This document shows positions 52,599 to 60,895 of a DNA stretch of 64,000 bases, in pieces. How positions within the stretch are numbered: the stretch's first letter is position 1; each line of letters starts with the position of its first letter. Position numbers and translations under genes: made by a program. The stretch spans positions 23,213 to 87,212 of the forward strand of contig CAYGPG010000005.1 of NCBI GenBank assembly GCA_964351905.1, given 5' to 3'. Below the pieces are notes generated by a model. The model ran no database searches. It saw nothing but the letters and a program-made list of their open reading frames with translations, and was not told the origin of the DNA. This DNA is from GCA-2708415 sp964351905 (GTDB lineage: Bacteria > Pseudomonadota > Alphaproteobacteria > Micavibrionales > Micavibrionaceae).

Positions 52599-54479
52599 AT
52601 GATAGATAAAGAAGACCAAAAATCAAAATCATTCACCCGCCGTACCTTTGTTGTTGGGGCGTTACAGGGTTCATTGTTAATGGTCTTAGGTGGGAGATTA
52701 GCATGGTTGCAATTAGCGCAAGGCGGTAAATATCAGACTTTATCTGATAAAAATCGCGTAAACCTTAAAATGACTGCGCCTTCACGTGGAGAAATTGTTG
52801 ATCGTTTTGGTGTTCCCCTTGCCGTCAATAATCAAAATTATCGGGTTTTAATTGTTCCTGAACAAACTGAAAATGTAGGTAAGTCTTTAGATAGTTTATC
52901 GCGATTTATTGATTTAAGTGATTGGAAAATTAAAAAAGTTTTAGAAGATTCAAAAAAATCAGCTTCTTTTATACCCCTTGAAGTAACGGATAATTTGTCT
53001 TGGAATGAAATTTCTAAATTAGAAGTTAACATCATTAACTTACCAGGTGTGTCTATTGATGAAGGAGAGGTTCGTACGTATCCTTTTGGGGATGCGACGG
53101 CACACGTTATCGGTTATGTAGGTTCAGTAGGTGAGAAAGACCTTGTAGAAAACGATGCTGTTTTAAGGTTACCAGGTTTTAAAATTGGTAAAACCTCAAT
53201 TGAAAAATCATACGATAAACTTCTTAGAGGTGAAGTTGGAACAATTCAAAACGAAGTTAACGTTCGTGGAAGGGAAGTGCGCCAATTACAAGTAACAAAT
53301 AGTAAAGAGGGAGACCGAATATCATTAAGTATAGATGCGGAATTACAAAGATTTTGTCAGGAGAGGCTTGCGCAGCATAAAAGCGCATCTGCTATTATTA
53401 TGGATTCTCAAACGGGAGCGATATATGCCCTTGCATCACAGCCTAGTTTTGATCCTAATTTATTTACACGTGGTATTAGTGCGGAACAATGGGAAGAGTT
53501 ATTGGCAAACCCCGCTTTTCCACTCAATAACAAGGCCATATCTGGGCAATACCCGCCGGCTTCAACTTTTAAAATGATTACAGCACTTGCTTTTTTGGAA
53601 TCAGGCGCTGCAACATCTAGAACGCTTGTCAATTGCTCAGGACGATACGAGTACGGATCAGATACGTTTAGATGTTGGAAGTTAAGTGGCCATGGTATGA
53701 CGAATGTTACATCCGCTTTGATGAAATCTTGCGACACTTATTTCTACAAATTATCAACAGAGGTGGGCATTGATAAAATTGCAGAAATGGCTCAAAAATT
53801 TGGCCTTAATCAAAAATATGATTTTGACATCTCTGAAGAACGTGAAGGCTTAATACCTGATAAAGATTGGAAAATGGCGCGTTACGGACAAAAATGGCGA
53901 CCCGGAGAGACGATTGTCTCTAGTATTGGGCAGGGGCAAATTTTAGCGACACCTTTGCAACTTGCGGTCATGACAGCCCGATTGGTTAATGGTGGTATGG
54001 CTGTAAAGCCGTGGTTAGTAGGATATGTAGGGAATAAGAAAGTTTTTCACGAATCTTGGCCTAAAATTGATGTTCGCCAAAAAAATCTAAACATTGTTAA
54101 AGTTGGTATGGATAGGGTGGTTAATAATGAAGATGGGACAGCATTTGAGTCACGTTTGGAAGATAAAAATATACGCTTTGGTGGAAAAACCGGTACAGCA
54201 CAAGTTAAAAGAATTGATAGGGGCCAACGCGCTTTGGGTATTACCAACGATGATTTAGAATGGAAATATCGCCATCATGCTTTATTTGTAGGTTATGCGC
54301 CTTTGAAAAATCCACGGTATATTTGTTCTGTCGTTGTTGAGCATGGAGGTGGAGGATCGGCTGTTGCCGCTCCATTGGCTCGGGATTTATTAAAGGAAGC
54401 ACAGCTTCGTGACCCTGCAAAACAAAATTTTAATTTATCTGAAATCAATGATGGGAGCGTAAATGTTTCAAACAGTTAA
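52599..54479 (+). CDS. mrdA: Elongation-specific transpeptidase PBP2 (MrdA)
   Basis: A 626-residue class B penicillin-binding protein that cross-links lateral-wall peptidoglycan with RodA. The N-terminal anchor is at about 16-38, and the RGEIVDRFGVPLA pedestal motif near 63. The transpeptidase motifs are S322-T-F-K325, S377-C-D379 and K530-T-G532. All are intact. The rodA start lies 17 bp inside its 3' end. The C terminus after about residue 600 is not conserved. Confidence 0.97.
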   Translation: MIDKEDQKSKSFTRRTFVVGALQGSLLMVLGGRLAWLQLAQGGKYQTLSDKNRVNLKMTAPSRGEIVDRFGVPLAVNNQNYRVLIVPEQTENVGKSLDSLSRFIDLSDWKIKKVLEDSKKSASFIPLEVTDNLSWNEISKLEVNIINLPGVSIDEGEVRTYPFGDATAHVIGYVGSVGEKDLVENDAVLRLPGFKIGKTSIEKSYDKLLRGEVGTIQNEVNVRGREVRQLQVTNSKEGDRISLSIDAELQRFCQERLAQHKSASAIIMDSQTGAIYALASQPSFDPNLFTRGISAEQWEELLANPAFPLNNKAISGQYPPASTFKMITALAFLESGAATSRTLVNCSGRYEYGSDTFRCWKLSGHGMTNVTSALMKSCDTYFYKLSTEVGIDKIAEMAQKFGLNQKYDFDISEEREGLIPDKDWKMARYGQKWRPGETIVSSIGQGQILATPLQLAVMTARLVNGGMAVKPWLVGYVGNKKVFHESWPKIDVRQKNLNIVKVGMDRVVNNEDGTAFESRLEDKNIRFGGKTGTAQVKRIDRGQRALGITNDDLEWKYRHHALFVGYAPLKNPRYICSVVVEHGGGGSAVAAPLARDLLKEAQLRDPAKQNFNLSEINDGSVNVSNS

Positions 54480-55593
54480 GCTTTCAAACGATCAAACATT
54501 CGTTCAAAAGATTCTACATTTGGGGTGGGGACTTGTTTTCCTTATTATTATTTTAGCATCAGTTGGTTTTGTTGCTCTTTATTCTGCTGCAGGTGGAAAT
54601 TTTGATCCTTGGGCTTCAAAGCAAATAGTTCGCTTTGCAGTTGGTCTTTTAGGTATGTTGATCATTGCTCTTATTGACGTGAAATGGTGGTACAAGTTTT
54701 CTTTTCCTATTTTTATTGTTGGTTTTGTCCTTCTGGTTATCGTGGAATTAATGGGGCAGGTTGGAATGGGCGCGCAGCGCTGGATTAATTTAGGTTTTAT
54801 TCAGTTGCAGCCATCTGAATTTATGAAGATTGCTGTTGTTATGATCTTAGCAAAATATTTCCATGCTGCAACTAAAGAGGATATGCGGAATATAAAATTT
54901 TTAATTCCTCCTGCTGTTTTAATTGCTTTACCTGTAGCACTCGTTCTTGTTCAACCTGATTTGGGGACGTCACTTATGATTATAATTAGTGGAATCTCTA
55001 TTTTCTTTTTAGCCGGTGCTCCTATATGGATGTTTATTTTAGGAGGAGTAATAGTTTTAGGATCCCTTCCCATTATTTGGGCGTTTATGCATGATTATCA
55101 AAAGCAACGCGTGTTAACTTTTTTAAATCCAGAGAGAGATCCGCTGGGGGCAGGGTACCATATTATGCAATCTAAAATTGCGTTGGGGTCTGGCGGAATA
55201 GAAGGAAAAGGATTTCTTGAGGGTACACAAAGCCGCCTAAACTTTTTACCGGAAAAGCAAACAGATTTTATCTTTACGTTGTGGGTTGAAGAATGGGGGT
55301 TTTTGGGTGGTATTTTTATTCTATCAATATGTGCGCTGATATTTATGTATGGAATATGGGTGTCAATAAAATCGAGAAACTCCTATGGGCGCCTGTTGGC
55401 TATGGGGTTAACCATTAATTTTTCACTCTACGTGTTTATTAATATAGCAATGGTGATGGGGCTCATTCCAGTTGTGGGTGCGCCACTTCCTCTCATTTCA
55501 TATGGAGGAACGTCAATGTTGGCTGTTCTTGTTGGGTTTGGATTGATTCTTTCGTGCAATATTCACGGTGATCGAAAAACACTGAGGCTTTAA
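54463..55593 (+). CDS. rodA: Elongasome glycosyltransferase RodA
   Basis: A 376-residue SEDS-family polymerase with about ten transmembrane helices. GAQRWINLGFIQLQPSEFMK is near residue 106. VQPDLGTSLMI follows near 165, and LNFLPEKQTDFIFTLWVEEWG, a landmark near 262, carries the conserved periplasmic loop. LISYGGTSMLA lies near 345. It forms the wall-elongation synthase with PBP2, encoded just upstream. It converges with grxD across a 2-bp gap with no visible terminator. Confidence 0.97.
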   Translation: MFQTVKLSNDQTFVQKILHLGWGLVFLIIILASVGFVALYSAAGGNFDPWASKQIVRFAVGLLGMLIIALIDVKWWYKFSFPIFIVGFVLLVIVELMGQVGMGAQRWINLGFIQLQPSEFMKIAVVMILAKYFHAATKEDMRNIKFLIPPAVLIALPVALVLVQPDLGTSLMIIISGISIFFLAGAPIWMFILGGVIVLGSLPIIWAFMHDYQKQRVLTFLNPERDPLGAGYHIMQSKIALGSGGIEGKGFLEGTQSRLNFLPEKQTDFIFTLWVEEWGFLGGIFILSICALIFMYGIWVSIKSRNSYGRLLAMGLTINFSLYVFINIAMVMGLIPVVGAPLPLISYGGTSMLAVLVGFGLILSCNIHGDRKTLRL

Positions 55594-55595
55594 TT

Positions 55596-55934
55596 TTAGG
55601 CCGCCTCGCTCATAGGAATTTCTTTATCTTGCATAAGCTGATGTAGTTCATTATTTTCGTACATTTCCCTGATGATATCGCAGCCACCAACAAATTCCCC
55701 TTTAACGTATAATTGCGGAATTGTCGGCCATTGTGTGAATTCTTTTACACCTTCGCGGATAATACTGTCTTCTAAAACATTGATATCTTTAAAAGCCACG
55801 CCCATCTGCGACAATATTTGGACAACGGCAGCAGAAAATCCACATTGTGGGAAAACAGAAGTTCCTTTCATGTATAAAACAACATCGTTACTTTCAATTT
55901 CTTTTCTAATTTGATCAAAAACTACATTTTCCAT
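55596..55934 (-). CDS. grxD: Monothiol glutaredoxin Grx4 (CGFS type)
   Basis: A 112-residue monothiol glutaredoxin with active site CGFS at residues 31-34. Other typical blocks are LYMKGTSVFPQ, TQWPTIPQLYVKGEFVGGCDI (landmark near 67-87) and MYENNEL. Such proteins carry or transfer [2Fe-2S] clusters and pair with BolA proteins. It follows bolA in a three-gene minus-strand operon (zeta-bolA-grxD), a known functional partnership. Confidence 0.96.
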   Translation of the reverse strand: MENVVFDQIRKEIESNDVVLYMKGTSVFPQCGFSAAVVQILSQMGVAFKDINVLEDSIIREGVKEFTQWPTIPQLYVKGEFVGGCDIIREMYENNELHQLMQDKEIPMSEAA

Positions 55935-55958
55935 TTTTTACTCTCTATTTGAAATTAA

Positions 55959-56195
55959 TTATTCTTTTGGGATTTCTGTGTGAATGGCAAGAGCATGAAG
56001 TTCATTTCCCATGCGTCCTTGAAGTGCCTGATAAACCATTTGGTGTTGTTGTATGCGTGATTTACCGACAAAATCTGCAGATACGATGTGAGCAGCATAG
56101 TGATCCCCATCACCACGTAAATCAGTTATTGTAACCTGAGCATCTGGAATTCCAGACTTTATTAAGTCTTCGATTAATTTAGCGTCCATTCCCAT
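55959..56195 (-). CDS. bolA: BolA-family protein
   Basis: A 78-residue BolA-type protein of the short IbaG-like kind. IPDAQVTITDLRGDGDHYAAHIVS (landmark at about 15-38) and the helix QHQMVYQALQGRMGNELHAL (about 54-73) are typical, with the conserved H near 70. BolA proteins bind monothiol glutaredoxins through a shared [2Fe-2S] cluster, which fits its position directly before grxD. The subgroup name is uncertain. Confidence 0.92.
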   Translation of the reverse strand: MGMDAKLIEDLIKSGIPDAQVTITDLRGDGDHYAAHIVSADFVGKSRIQQHQMVYQALQGRMGNELHALAIHTEIPKE

Positions 56196-56202
56196 CTTTT
56201 AT

Positions 56203-56526
56203 TTATGCTTCTTCTTTAATTTGTTTTTGAGCTTCAACAAATAGTGTAGCAAGTTTGTTATCTATTTCTTCTTCATTTATGGGCAAGTTATGGTTTTCGA
56301 TATCTGGCATAACGGCTCTTTTAACGTCATCAAATCCAGGTTCTTCTAAATTTGCACTGACAATTTTTGAAGCATAGCTACTTGCCTCATTTTCGCTTAA
56401 GCCAATTTTTTCAGCAATCCAAAGGCCAAATAATTTGCAACAGCGTGCCTCAGCTTTGAAAAGTAAGGCCTCATCTAGTACGAATTTATTCTCAAAAGCG
56501 CTTTCTCTATCGTCAAAACTACTCAT
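56203..56526 (-). CDS. F1-ATPase inhibitor subunit zeta (DUF1476)
   Basis: A 107-residue helical protein of the DUF1476 family, known in Paracoccus as the zeta subunit that blocks reverse rotation of F1-ATPase. The N-terminal FDDRESAFENKFVLDEAL corresponds to the inhibitory segment. FKAEARCCKLFGLWIAEKIG follows (landmark at about 24-43), and the four-helix-bundle part ends near 100. The family is essentially alphaproteobacterial, which supports the taxonomic call. It is 7 bp upstream of bolA. Confidence 0.9.
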   Translation of the reverse strand: MSSFDDRESAFENKFVLDEALLFKAEARCCKLFGLWIAEKIGLSENEASSYASKIVSANLEEPGFDDVKRAVMPDIENHNLPINEEEIDNKLATLFVEAQKQIKEEA

Positions 56527-56632
56527 TTTTTAAGTTCCTTTAGTATGAATCTGATAATTACCTAACGTAACATTTGAAACTATTAGAATCCATGCTTATA
56601 TGAGTGGTATTATTAAGAAAAAGGATATTTTA

Positions 56633-57496
56633 ATGAATAGACGTAAGCCTCTATATGAAGGCAAAGTTAAAACCATTTATGAAGGCCCTGAACCAGGCAC
56701 TTTAATACAGTATTTTAAAGATGAAGCCACAATGGGAGAGGAGCGAGAGAATTCCACTGTTTCGGGTAAAGGTGTCCTTAATAACCGTATCTCTGCCCAC
56801 ATTATGTCAAAAATAGAAATGGTGGGCGTTCCTACACATTTTATTCGCTCGCTCAATATGCGTGAGCAATTAGTGCGTCAAGTTGATGTTGTCCCTATAG
56901 AAGTGGTTGTACGTAACGTCGCTTCTGGTGATATTTCTAAAAGATTAGGCATAGAAGAGGGCGCTTTTTTCTCTCAGCCACTTATCGAATTTTATTACAA
57001 AAATGACAAGTTGAATGATCCATTAATAAGCGAGCAGCATATTTTTTCTTTTGGCTGGTCAGATCCTTTTGAGTTAGAGGAAATTGTTTTTCAATCTTTA
57101 CGCATTAATGATTTTTTATCAGGTCTTTTTTCTGCTATCGGCTTGAAGCTCATTGATTTTAAAGTAGAGTTTGGACGCCTATATGGAGAGCATGATGAGC
57201 TTTACATTATTTTGGCAGATGAAATTTCTCCAGATAATTGCACTTTATGGGATTCTAAAACGGGCAAACATATGGGCAAAGATATTTCACAAGATAGCTC
57301 TGCTGAATTAGTAGAAGCGTATCAAGAAATTGCAAAGCGCCTCGGACTTATTCCACAAACAGGAATTATACAAGGTGGAAATGTAAATGAACAAGTCGCT
57401 GAAGGGCTGGATGAAATTGAGAATGAGCTTGAGAAAAAACGCTTGTTACGTTCAATCAAAAAGCCATCTGGTAAGAATCCAAGGAAGAATAAATAA
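56633..57496 (+). CDS. purC: SAICAR synthetase PurC
   Basis: A 287-residue enzyme that joins CAIR and aspartate with ATP in purine synthesis. YEGKVKTIYEGPEPGTLI, FKDEATM and NRISAHIMSK are N-terminal family blocks. EVVVRNVASGDISKRLG lies near 85, VEFGRLYGEHDELYIILADEISPDN near 170-195 (landmark) and WDSKTGKHMGKD near 200. I chose the ATG at 56633 because AAAAAGGAT lies just upstream; a start at 56600 would add 11 residues. The C-terminal 40-odd residues (acidic then Lys/Arg-rich) exceed the usual length of about 240. Confidence 0.95.
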   Translation: MNRRKPLYEGKVKTIYEGPEPGTLIQYFKDEATMGEERENSTVSGKGVLNNRISAHIMSKIEMVGVPTHFIRSLNMREQLVRQVDVVPIEVVVRNVASGDISKRLGIEEGAFFSQPLIEFYYKNDKLNDPLISEQHIFSFGWSDPFELEEIVFQSLRINDFLSGLFSAIGLKLIDFKVEFGRLYGEHDELYIILADEISPDNCTLWDSKTGKHMGKDISQDSSAELVEAYQEIAKRLGLIPQTGIIQGGNVNEQVAEGLDEIENELEKKRLLRSIKKPSGKNPRKNK

Positions 57497-57502
57497 ATTG
57501 GA

Positions 57503-58276
57503 TTAAGCTTCAAACTGTTCTTTTAAGATACGTTCTTCAAGGTTGTGGTCTGGGTCAAATAGAAGTTTACATCCATGGCTGTTGGCTTGTTTGATTGTCA
57601 CAGATTTTATATCACGTATCTCAGTTGAGTCTGCTGTCGCACTAACAGGTCTTTTTTTATTATTAATAATGTCAATTTTTATATTGGCGTGGCTTGGCAA
57701 GAGGGCGCCTCTCCAACGTCTTGGGCGAAAGGCGCTAATTGGCGTAAGGGCGAGTACATTGCCCGATAAGGGAATGATTGGGCCATTTGCGGAAAGGTTA
57801 TAAGCTGTACTGCCTGCCGGCGTAGAAAGTAATATACCATCACAAATCAATTCAGCAATGCGTTCAACATCATCGACTGATATTTTTAATTTCGCAGCTT
57901 GCCTTGTCTCCCTGAGTAAAGAGACTTCATTGAAGGCCATGGCCTTGTGTTCTTTTCCGTCTTGATCTTTTGCAATCATTTCCAAAGGATAGATGTCGAC
58001 TTCATGAGCGTTATTTAATTTATCATTTAGTTCTGTAGAGCATGAGGGATTGAGTAAGAAGCCAATAGATCCAGAGTTAATACCATAAACAGGTATTTTT
58101 ACATCATGTACCTTATGTAAGGCTTCAAGCATTGTCCCGTCACCCCCAATAACAACCATAATATCTGCTTCATCTAAACCGACATCGTTATGGTGCTTTA
58201 AAATTTCTTTTAAAACAGATTGTGCCTCTTCAGTGTCAGCCGTATGGAAAGTGATTTTATGTTCTTCAGAATTCAT
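57503..58276 (-). CDS. nadK: NAD kinase
   Basis: A 257-residue NAD kinase that makes NADP from NAD. The catalytic/phosphate-binding motif GGDGTMLEAL starts at residue 44. GINSGSIGFLLN is near 70, and ICDGILLSTPAGSTAYNLSANGP near 140-162 is a second landmark. The length is normal for compact bacterial enzymes. It is the last gene of the S24 repressor-pyrE-nadK run, 3 bp after pyrE, and converges with purC (6-bp gap). Confidence 0.96.
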   Translation of the reverse strand: MNSEEHKITFHTADTEEAQSVLKEILKHHNDVGLDEADIMVVIGGDGTMLEALHKVHDVKIPVYGINSGSIGFLLNPSCSTELNDKLNNAHEVDIYPLEMIAKDQDGKEHKAMAFNEVSLLRETRQAAKLKISVDDVERIAELICDGILLSTPAGSTAYNLSANGPIIPLSGNVLALTPISAFRPRRWRGALLPSHANIKIDIINNKKRPVSATADSTEIRDIKSVTIKQANSHGCKLLFDPDHNLEERILKEQFEA

Positions 58277-58279
58277 ATT

Positions 58280-58939
58280 TTAAGAAGCTTTCTTCTCAAA
58301 ATTTACAGCCCAATCATCAGGGGCATTCAAAAAGTCTTCTAGTGAAGAAATTGTATCAGCATCAAAGTAATTTTCTTCTTTTATAACGTCTAAAACAGCC
58401 CACCAGTTTGTTAGGGAATGTAGTGTTATTTCCATTTCATCTAAGTTAATTTTACTTTGCGGATAGATATCGTAAGAAAATATAACAAATGAATTTTGGA
58501 CTTCTAATCCAGCTTCACGTATTGCTTCAACAAAAACTTTTTGTGAACTTCCTACTGTTAATAGATCTTCAACAAGAAGGACTTTATTTTTACCTTCATG
58601 TATACACCCTTCAATCTGTGCCATACGGCCATGTCCTTTTGCTTTTTTTCTAACGTAAAGCATAGGGGCATCCAGACGTTCAGAAAGATAGGCAGCATAA
58701 GGGATTCCTGCTGTTTCCCCGCCTGCGTAATAATCCATTCCCAAAGGTTTTAAAATTTCTGCAGCAAAATCCATTAAAATTTTTCGCTCATTTGGAAATG
58801 AAATGAGGCAGCGAATATCAACATAAATAGGGCCAATTTTTCCTGAAGTGTATTGAAAAGGTTCTTTTGTATTAATCAAAACTGATTTTGTTCGAATTAG
58901 AATTTTTGCGGCCTGTTTTGCTATATTCTCTCTATTCAT
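58280..58939 (-). CDS. pyrE: Orotate phosphoribosyltransferase
   Basis: A 219-residue type I phosphoribosyltransferase that makes OMP from orotate and PRPP in pyrimidine synthesis. FQYTSGKIGPIYVDIR is near residue 23, and the flexible loop YVRKKAKGHGRMAQIEG near 95. The PRPP motif KVLLVEDLLTVGSSQ is near 120. The C terminus (about 175-219) carries an extra acidic segment ending in FEKKAS. It is 18 bp downstream of the S24 repressor gene and 3 bp upstream of nadK. Confidence 0.95.
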   Translation of the reverse strand: MNRENIAKQAAKILIRTKSVLINTKEPFQYTSGKIGPIYVDIRCLISFPNERKILMDFAAEILKPLGMDYYAGGETAGIPYAAYLSERLDAPMLYVRKKAKGHGRMAQIEGCIHEGKNKVLLVEDLLTVGSSQKVFVEAIREAGLEVQNSFVIFSYDIYPQSKINLDEMEITLHSLTNWWAVLDVIKEENYFDADTISSLEDFLNAPDDWAVNFEKKAS

Positions 58940-58957
58940 TTTATGTGTCCTTTTACT

Positions 58958-59602
58958 TTATTGGCTGACCCAAATGATACGAGCGAGCCAAATAATTTCA
59001 TTGGTTGGTATTTTTCTATTCTCATGCGTAGGATTAATTGATTTCAATTCAACTCCTGCACTATTTTGTCTAACAATTTCTTTTGCCATTACTTCGCCAC
59101 TTGTTAGTTTTATAACAGCACGGTCGCCTTTTTTAATTTTAGATTTAGGGGAGACGACTAATGTATCACCTTTGCGGTATAAAGGCTCCATGGAGTCGCC
59201 ACTTACTTCTAAAGCATAAATACCATCATCATTTGCAACTTTAAAATCAGGAAAATGTACTTCATCCCAGCTATCACCTTGAGGGTAGCCTTCTTCATCA
59301 AAGAATCCTTTAGCACCTGCTTGCGCAAAGCCAATCACTGGAATTGATGTTGAAAGCGGAGGCATGTCATCAAAATCTTGAACTAGTGCAATAAAGTCTG
59401 ACATTGTAGCGCCTGTAGCAGCTAAAATTCTAGCTATACTCTCCGTTGAAGGCCAACGTGGTTTTCCATCAGGACCGTTGCGCTTACTTTTATTAAAGGA
59501 GGTTGGGTCTAGACCAGATTTTTTTGCCAAACCAGAAGGGCTGTATCCAAATGTTGTTGCGAGACGATCTATTGCACGCCAGATTTGTTCGTGAGTAAGC
59601 AT
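58958..59602 (-). CDS. HTH/S24-type self-cleaving repressor
   Basis: A 214-residue repressor-like protein. Residues 1-70 form a helix-turn-helix region (GYSPSGLAKKSGLDPTSFNK). Residues about 85-214 form an S24/LexA-type peptidase domain with nucleophile S137 (VSGDSMEP), general base K174 (EVMAKEI) and an Ala-Gly pair (A95-G96) as the likely scissile bond. It is not LexA, because the DNA-binding part is Xre-like rather than the LexA winged helix. It is followed by pyrE and nadK. Mirrored operators in the divergent promoter suggest that it controls itself and the phage-like operon. Confidence 0.85.
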   Translation of the reverse strand: MLTHEQIWRAIDRLATTFGYSPSGLAKKSGLDPTSFNKSKRNGPDGKPRWPSTESIARILAATGATMSDFIALVQDFDDMPPLSTSIPVIGFAQAGAKGFFDEEGYPQGDSWDEVHFPDFKVANDDGIYALEVSGDSMEPLYRKGDTLVVSPKSKIKKGDRAVIKLTSGEVMAKEIVRQNSAGVELKSINPTHENRKIPTNEIIWLARIIWVSQ

Positions 59603-59633
59603 ATAATCATAACTTCTATAATAAAGAATTAAT

Positions 59634-59657
59634 TAGGATTAAACTCCCATCATTATA
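59634..59657 (-). promoter_or_regulatory. S24-repressor promoter region with operator copy 1
   Basis: On the minus strand TATAAT (59652-59657) is followed by TTTAATCCTA (59634-59643) near the expected start of transcription. This suits autorepression. No clear -35 is visible. Confidence 0.5.
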
Positions 59658-59691
59658 AGTAAAAGTAAATAGGAAAATATTCATATTTTTC

Positions 59692-59718
59692 TTGACATTA
59701 AGAATTTAATCCTATTAT
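59692..59718 (+). promoter_or_regulatory. Promoter of the phage-like operon with operator copy 2
   Basis: TTGACA (59692-59697) precedes TATTAT (59713-59718; spacer 15, or TATATA at spacer 18). TTTAATCCTA (59705-59714) lies inside the spacer and is the exact inverted copy of the site at 59634-59643. Confidence 0.6.
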
Positions 59719-59763
59719 ATATAGAACATAAAGTGAACAAATATATTTTAAAAAGGAATGTAA

Positions 59764-60234
59764 ATGATAAAAACGACTGATAAATATCAAAATGAGAGTA
59801 ATGATATTCAGTTTTTTCCTTTTTTAGATGCTGAAGAAGCATGGTTTTGGTTTATTCAAGCTCAACAGGCAAAAAATGAAGGGGCACGTTATACGGCAGG
59901 CATGTCACTTACGCCACGCCCATGTGAGCCGGCGGACATTATAAAAATTCTTGACCGTCTCTATAGAAATAGATTGCTCTTACGTGACCATCTTTTGGTC
60001 TTGCGTCATTATAGACGTAGGCAGTTGAGACCAGATGTCCGTAGAGATAAAGAGGCTATTGCATATGAGTTATGGTGCGAGGCTATGTCAAAAATAGAGC
60101 CTGTTCTTATTCGTAAAAATATTGTTGCAAAGCCCCAAAGAAGAAATAATGGGAATAAGCAAAAAATATTGACTAAAGAACTCAATCAATTCCCTAACTC
60201 TTTGAGTAAAAACAATATGGAGGCTTATTCGTAA
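59764..60234 (+). CDS. Unknown protein, first gene of the phage-like operon
   Basis: I do not recognise a function for this 156-residue protein. The centre is strongly patterned: DAEEAWFWFIQAQQAKNEGAR near residues 23-43 (landmark), then TPRPCEPADI and LDRLYRNRLLLRDHLLVLRHY. These suggest a compact helical bundle rich in Arg and aromatic residues, compatible with nucleic-acid binding. The C-terminal 40 residues are basic and probably disordered. AAAAAGGA precedes the ATG. Its last base overlaps the next start (TAATG). Small-terminase or packaging roles are possible from position but unsupported. Confidence 0.55.
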   Translation: MIKTTDKYQNESNDIQFFPFLDAEEAWFWFIQAQQAKNEGARYTAGMSLTPRPCEPADIIKILDRLYRNRLLLRDHLLVLRHYRRRQLRPDVRRDKEAIAYELWCEAMSKIEPVLIRKNIVAKPQRRNNGNKQKILTKELNQFPNSLSKNNMEAYS

Positions 60235-60653
60235 TGTCTCATTTTTGTAAAAAAAAGTTATGGGTTGTTTTTACAGGTAAAACGGATATCGCTTGGCTTA
60301 AAATACTTAATAAAAATTTCAGGCATTGCTTTGTAGTTTTCAAGCTAAATGATACTTGGTGCAGTATAGATCCATTATCTTCTTTTACTGATATTCAATC
60401 TTACCAACATTTAAAGAGTAGTTATAACCTACCGGAATGGTTGATAGAGAGGGGTTATACTGTTGTACCTTTCTATACAAATTCGATACACAAAAGGCCT
60501 GCACCCTTGATGTTCTTTACGTGCATTGAAGCCGTAAAAAGAATTTTGGGTTTACACAAGCGTTTTATTTATACGCCTTGGCAGATCTATAAATACCTAA
60601 TTTATCAAAACAAAATAGACATTAAAAAAGGAGACCTATCATGGGAAGCGTGA
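60234..60653 (+). CDS. Unknown protein with a possible permuted NlpC/P60-like triad
   Basis: A 139-residue protein without a recognised domain. A histidine in FRHCFVVFK (about residue 31), an aspartate in SIDPLSS (about 44) and a cysteine in FTCIEAVKRILG (about 96) occur in the order His-Asp-Cys. That order is seen in permuted NlpC/P60 (YiiX-like) thiol hydrolases, where the cysteine starts a helix. The fold call is inference only. No signal peptide is present. Its end overlaps the next gene by 13 bp. Confidence 0.5.
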   Translation: MSHFCKKKLWVVFTGKTDIAWLKILNKNFRHCFVVFKLNDTWCSIDPLSSFTDIQSYQHLKSSYNLPEWLIERGYTVVPFYTNSIHKRPAPLMFFTCIEAVKRILGLHKRFIYTPWQIYKYLIYQNKIDIKKGDLSWEA

Positions 60654-60892
60654 ATAGCCGATCAAGAGCGCCACAGCCAGCACCTGTACAACAAGTTATC
60701 TATCAACAGCCTGAGCCAGAAGAGGTGACATCTACTTCAAAAACAGATGAAGAAATTAGTGCTGAAGCAAGAACAGACAGCTTACTGCGTCGAACCAGAG
60801 GACGGTTTGGCACAATCTTAACTGGTTTTCGTGGGATTTTAGAATCTAAAGATAATGAACAGAAAACACGAAAAACTTTATTGGGAGAGTAA
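60641..60892 (+). CDS. Small phage-type protein preceding the portal
   Basis: An 83-residue protein with a Pro/Gln/Glu-rich disordered start. A C-terminal motif, RRTRGRFGTILTGFRGIL, is followed by RKTLLGE. Small proteins with a GRxxTILTGxxGL...RKTLLG ending are common next to portal genes of podovirus- and siphovirus-like phages; their role is unknown. AAAAAAGGAGAC is a very strong ribosome site before the ATG. The gene is three bases upstream of the portal gene. Confidence 0.65.
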   Translation: MGSVNSRSRAPQPAPVQQVIYQQPEPEEVTSTSKTDEEISAEARTDSLLRRTRGRFGTILTGFRGILESKDNEQKTRKTLLGE

Positions 60893-60895
60893 GAT

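Noticed and set aside
58958..59602. LexA identity for the S24 protein
   Set aside because: The N-terminal domain is not the LexA winged helix and no GTTC-N7-GTTC alphaproteobacterial SOS box was noticed in its promoter.
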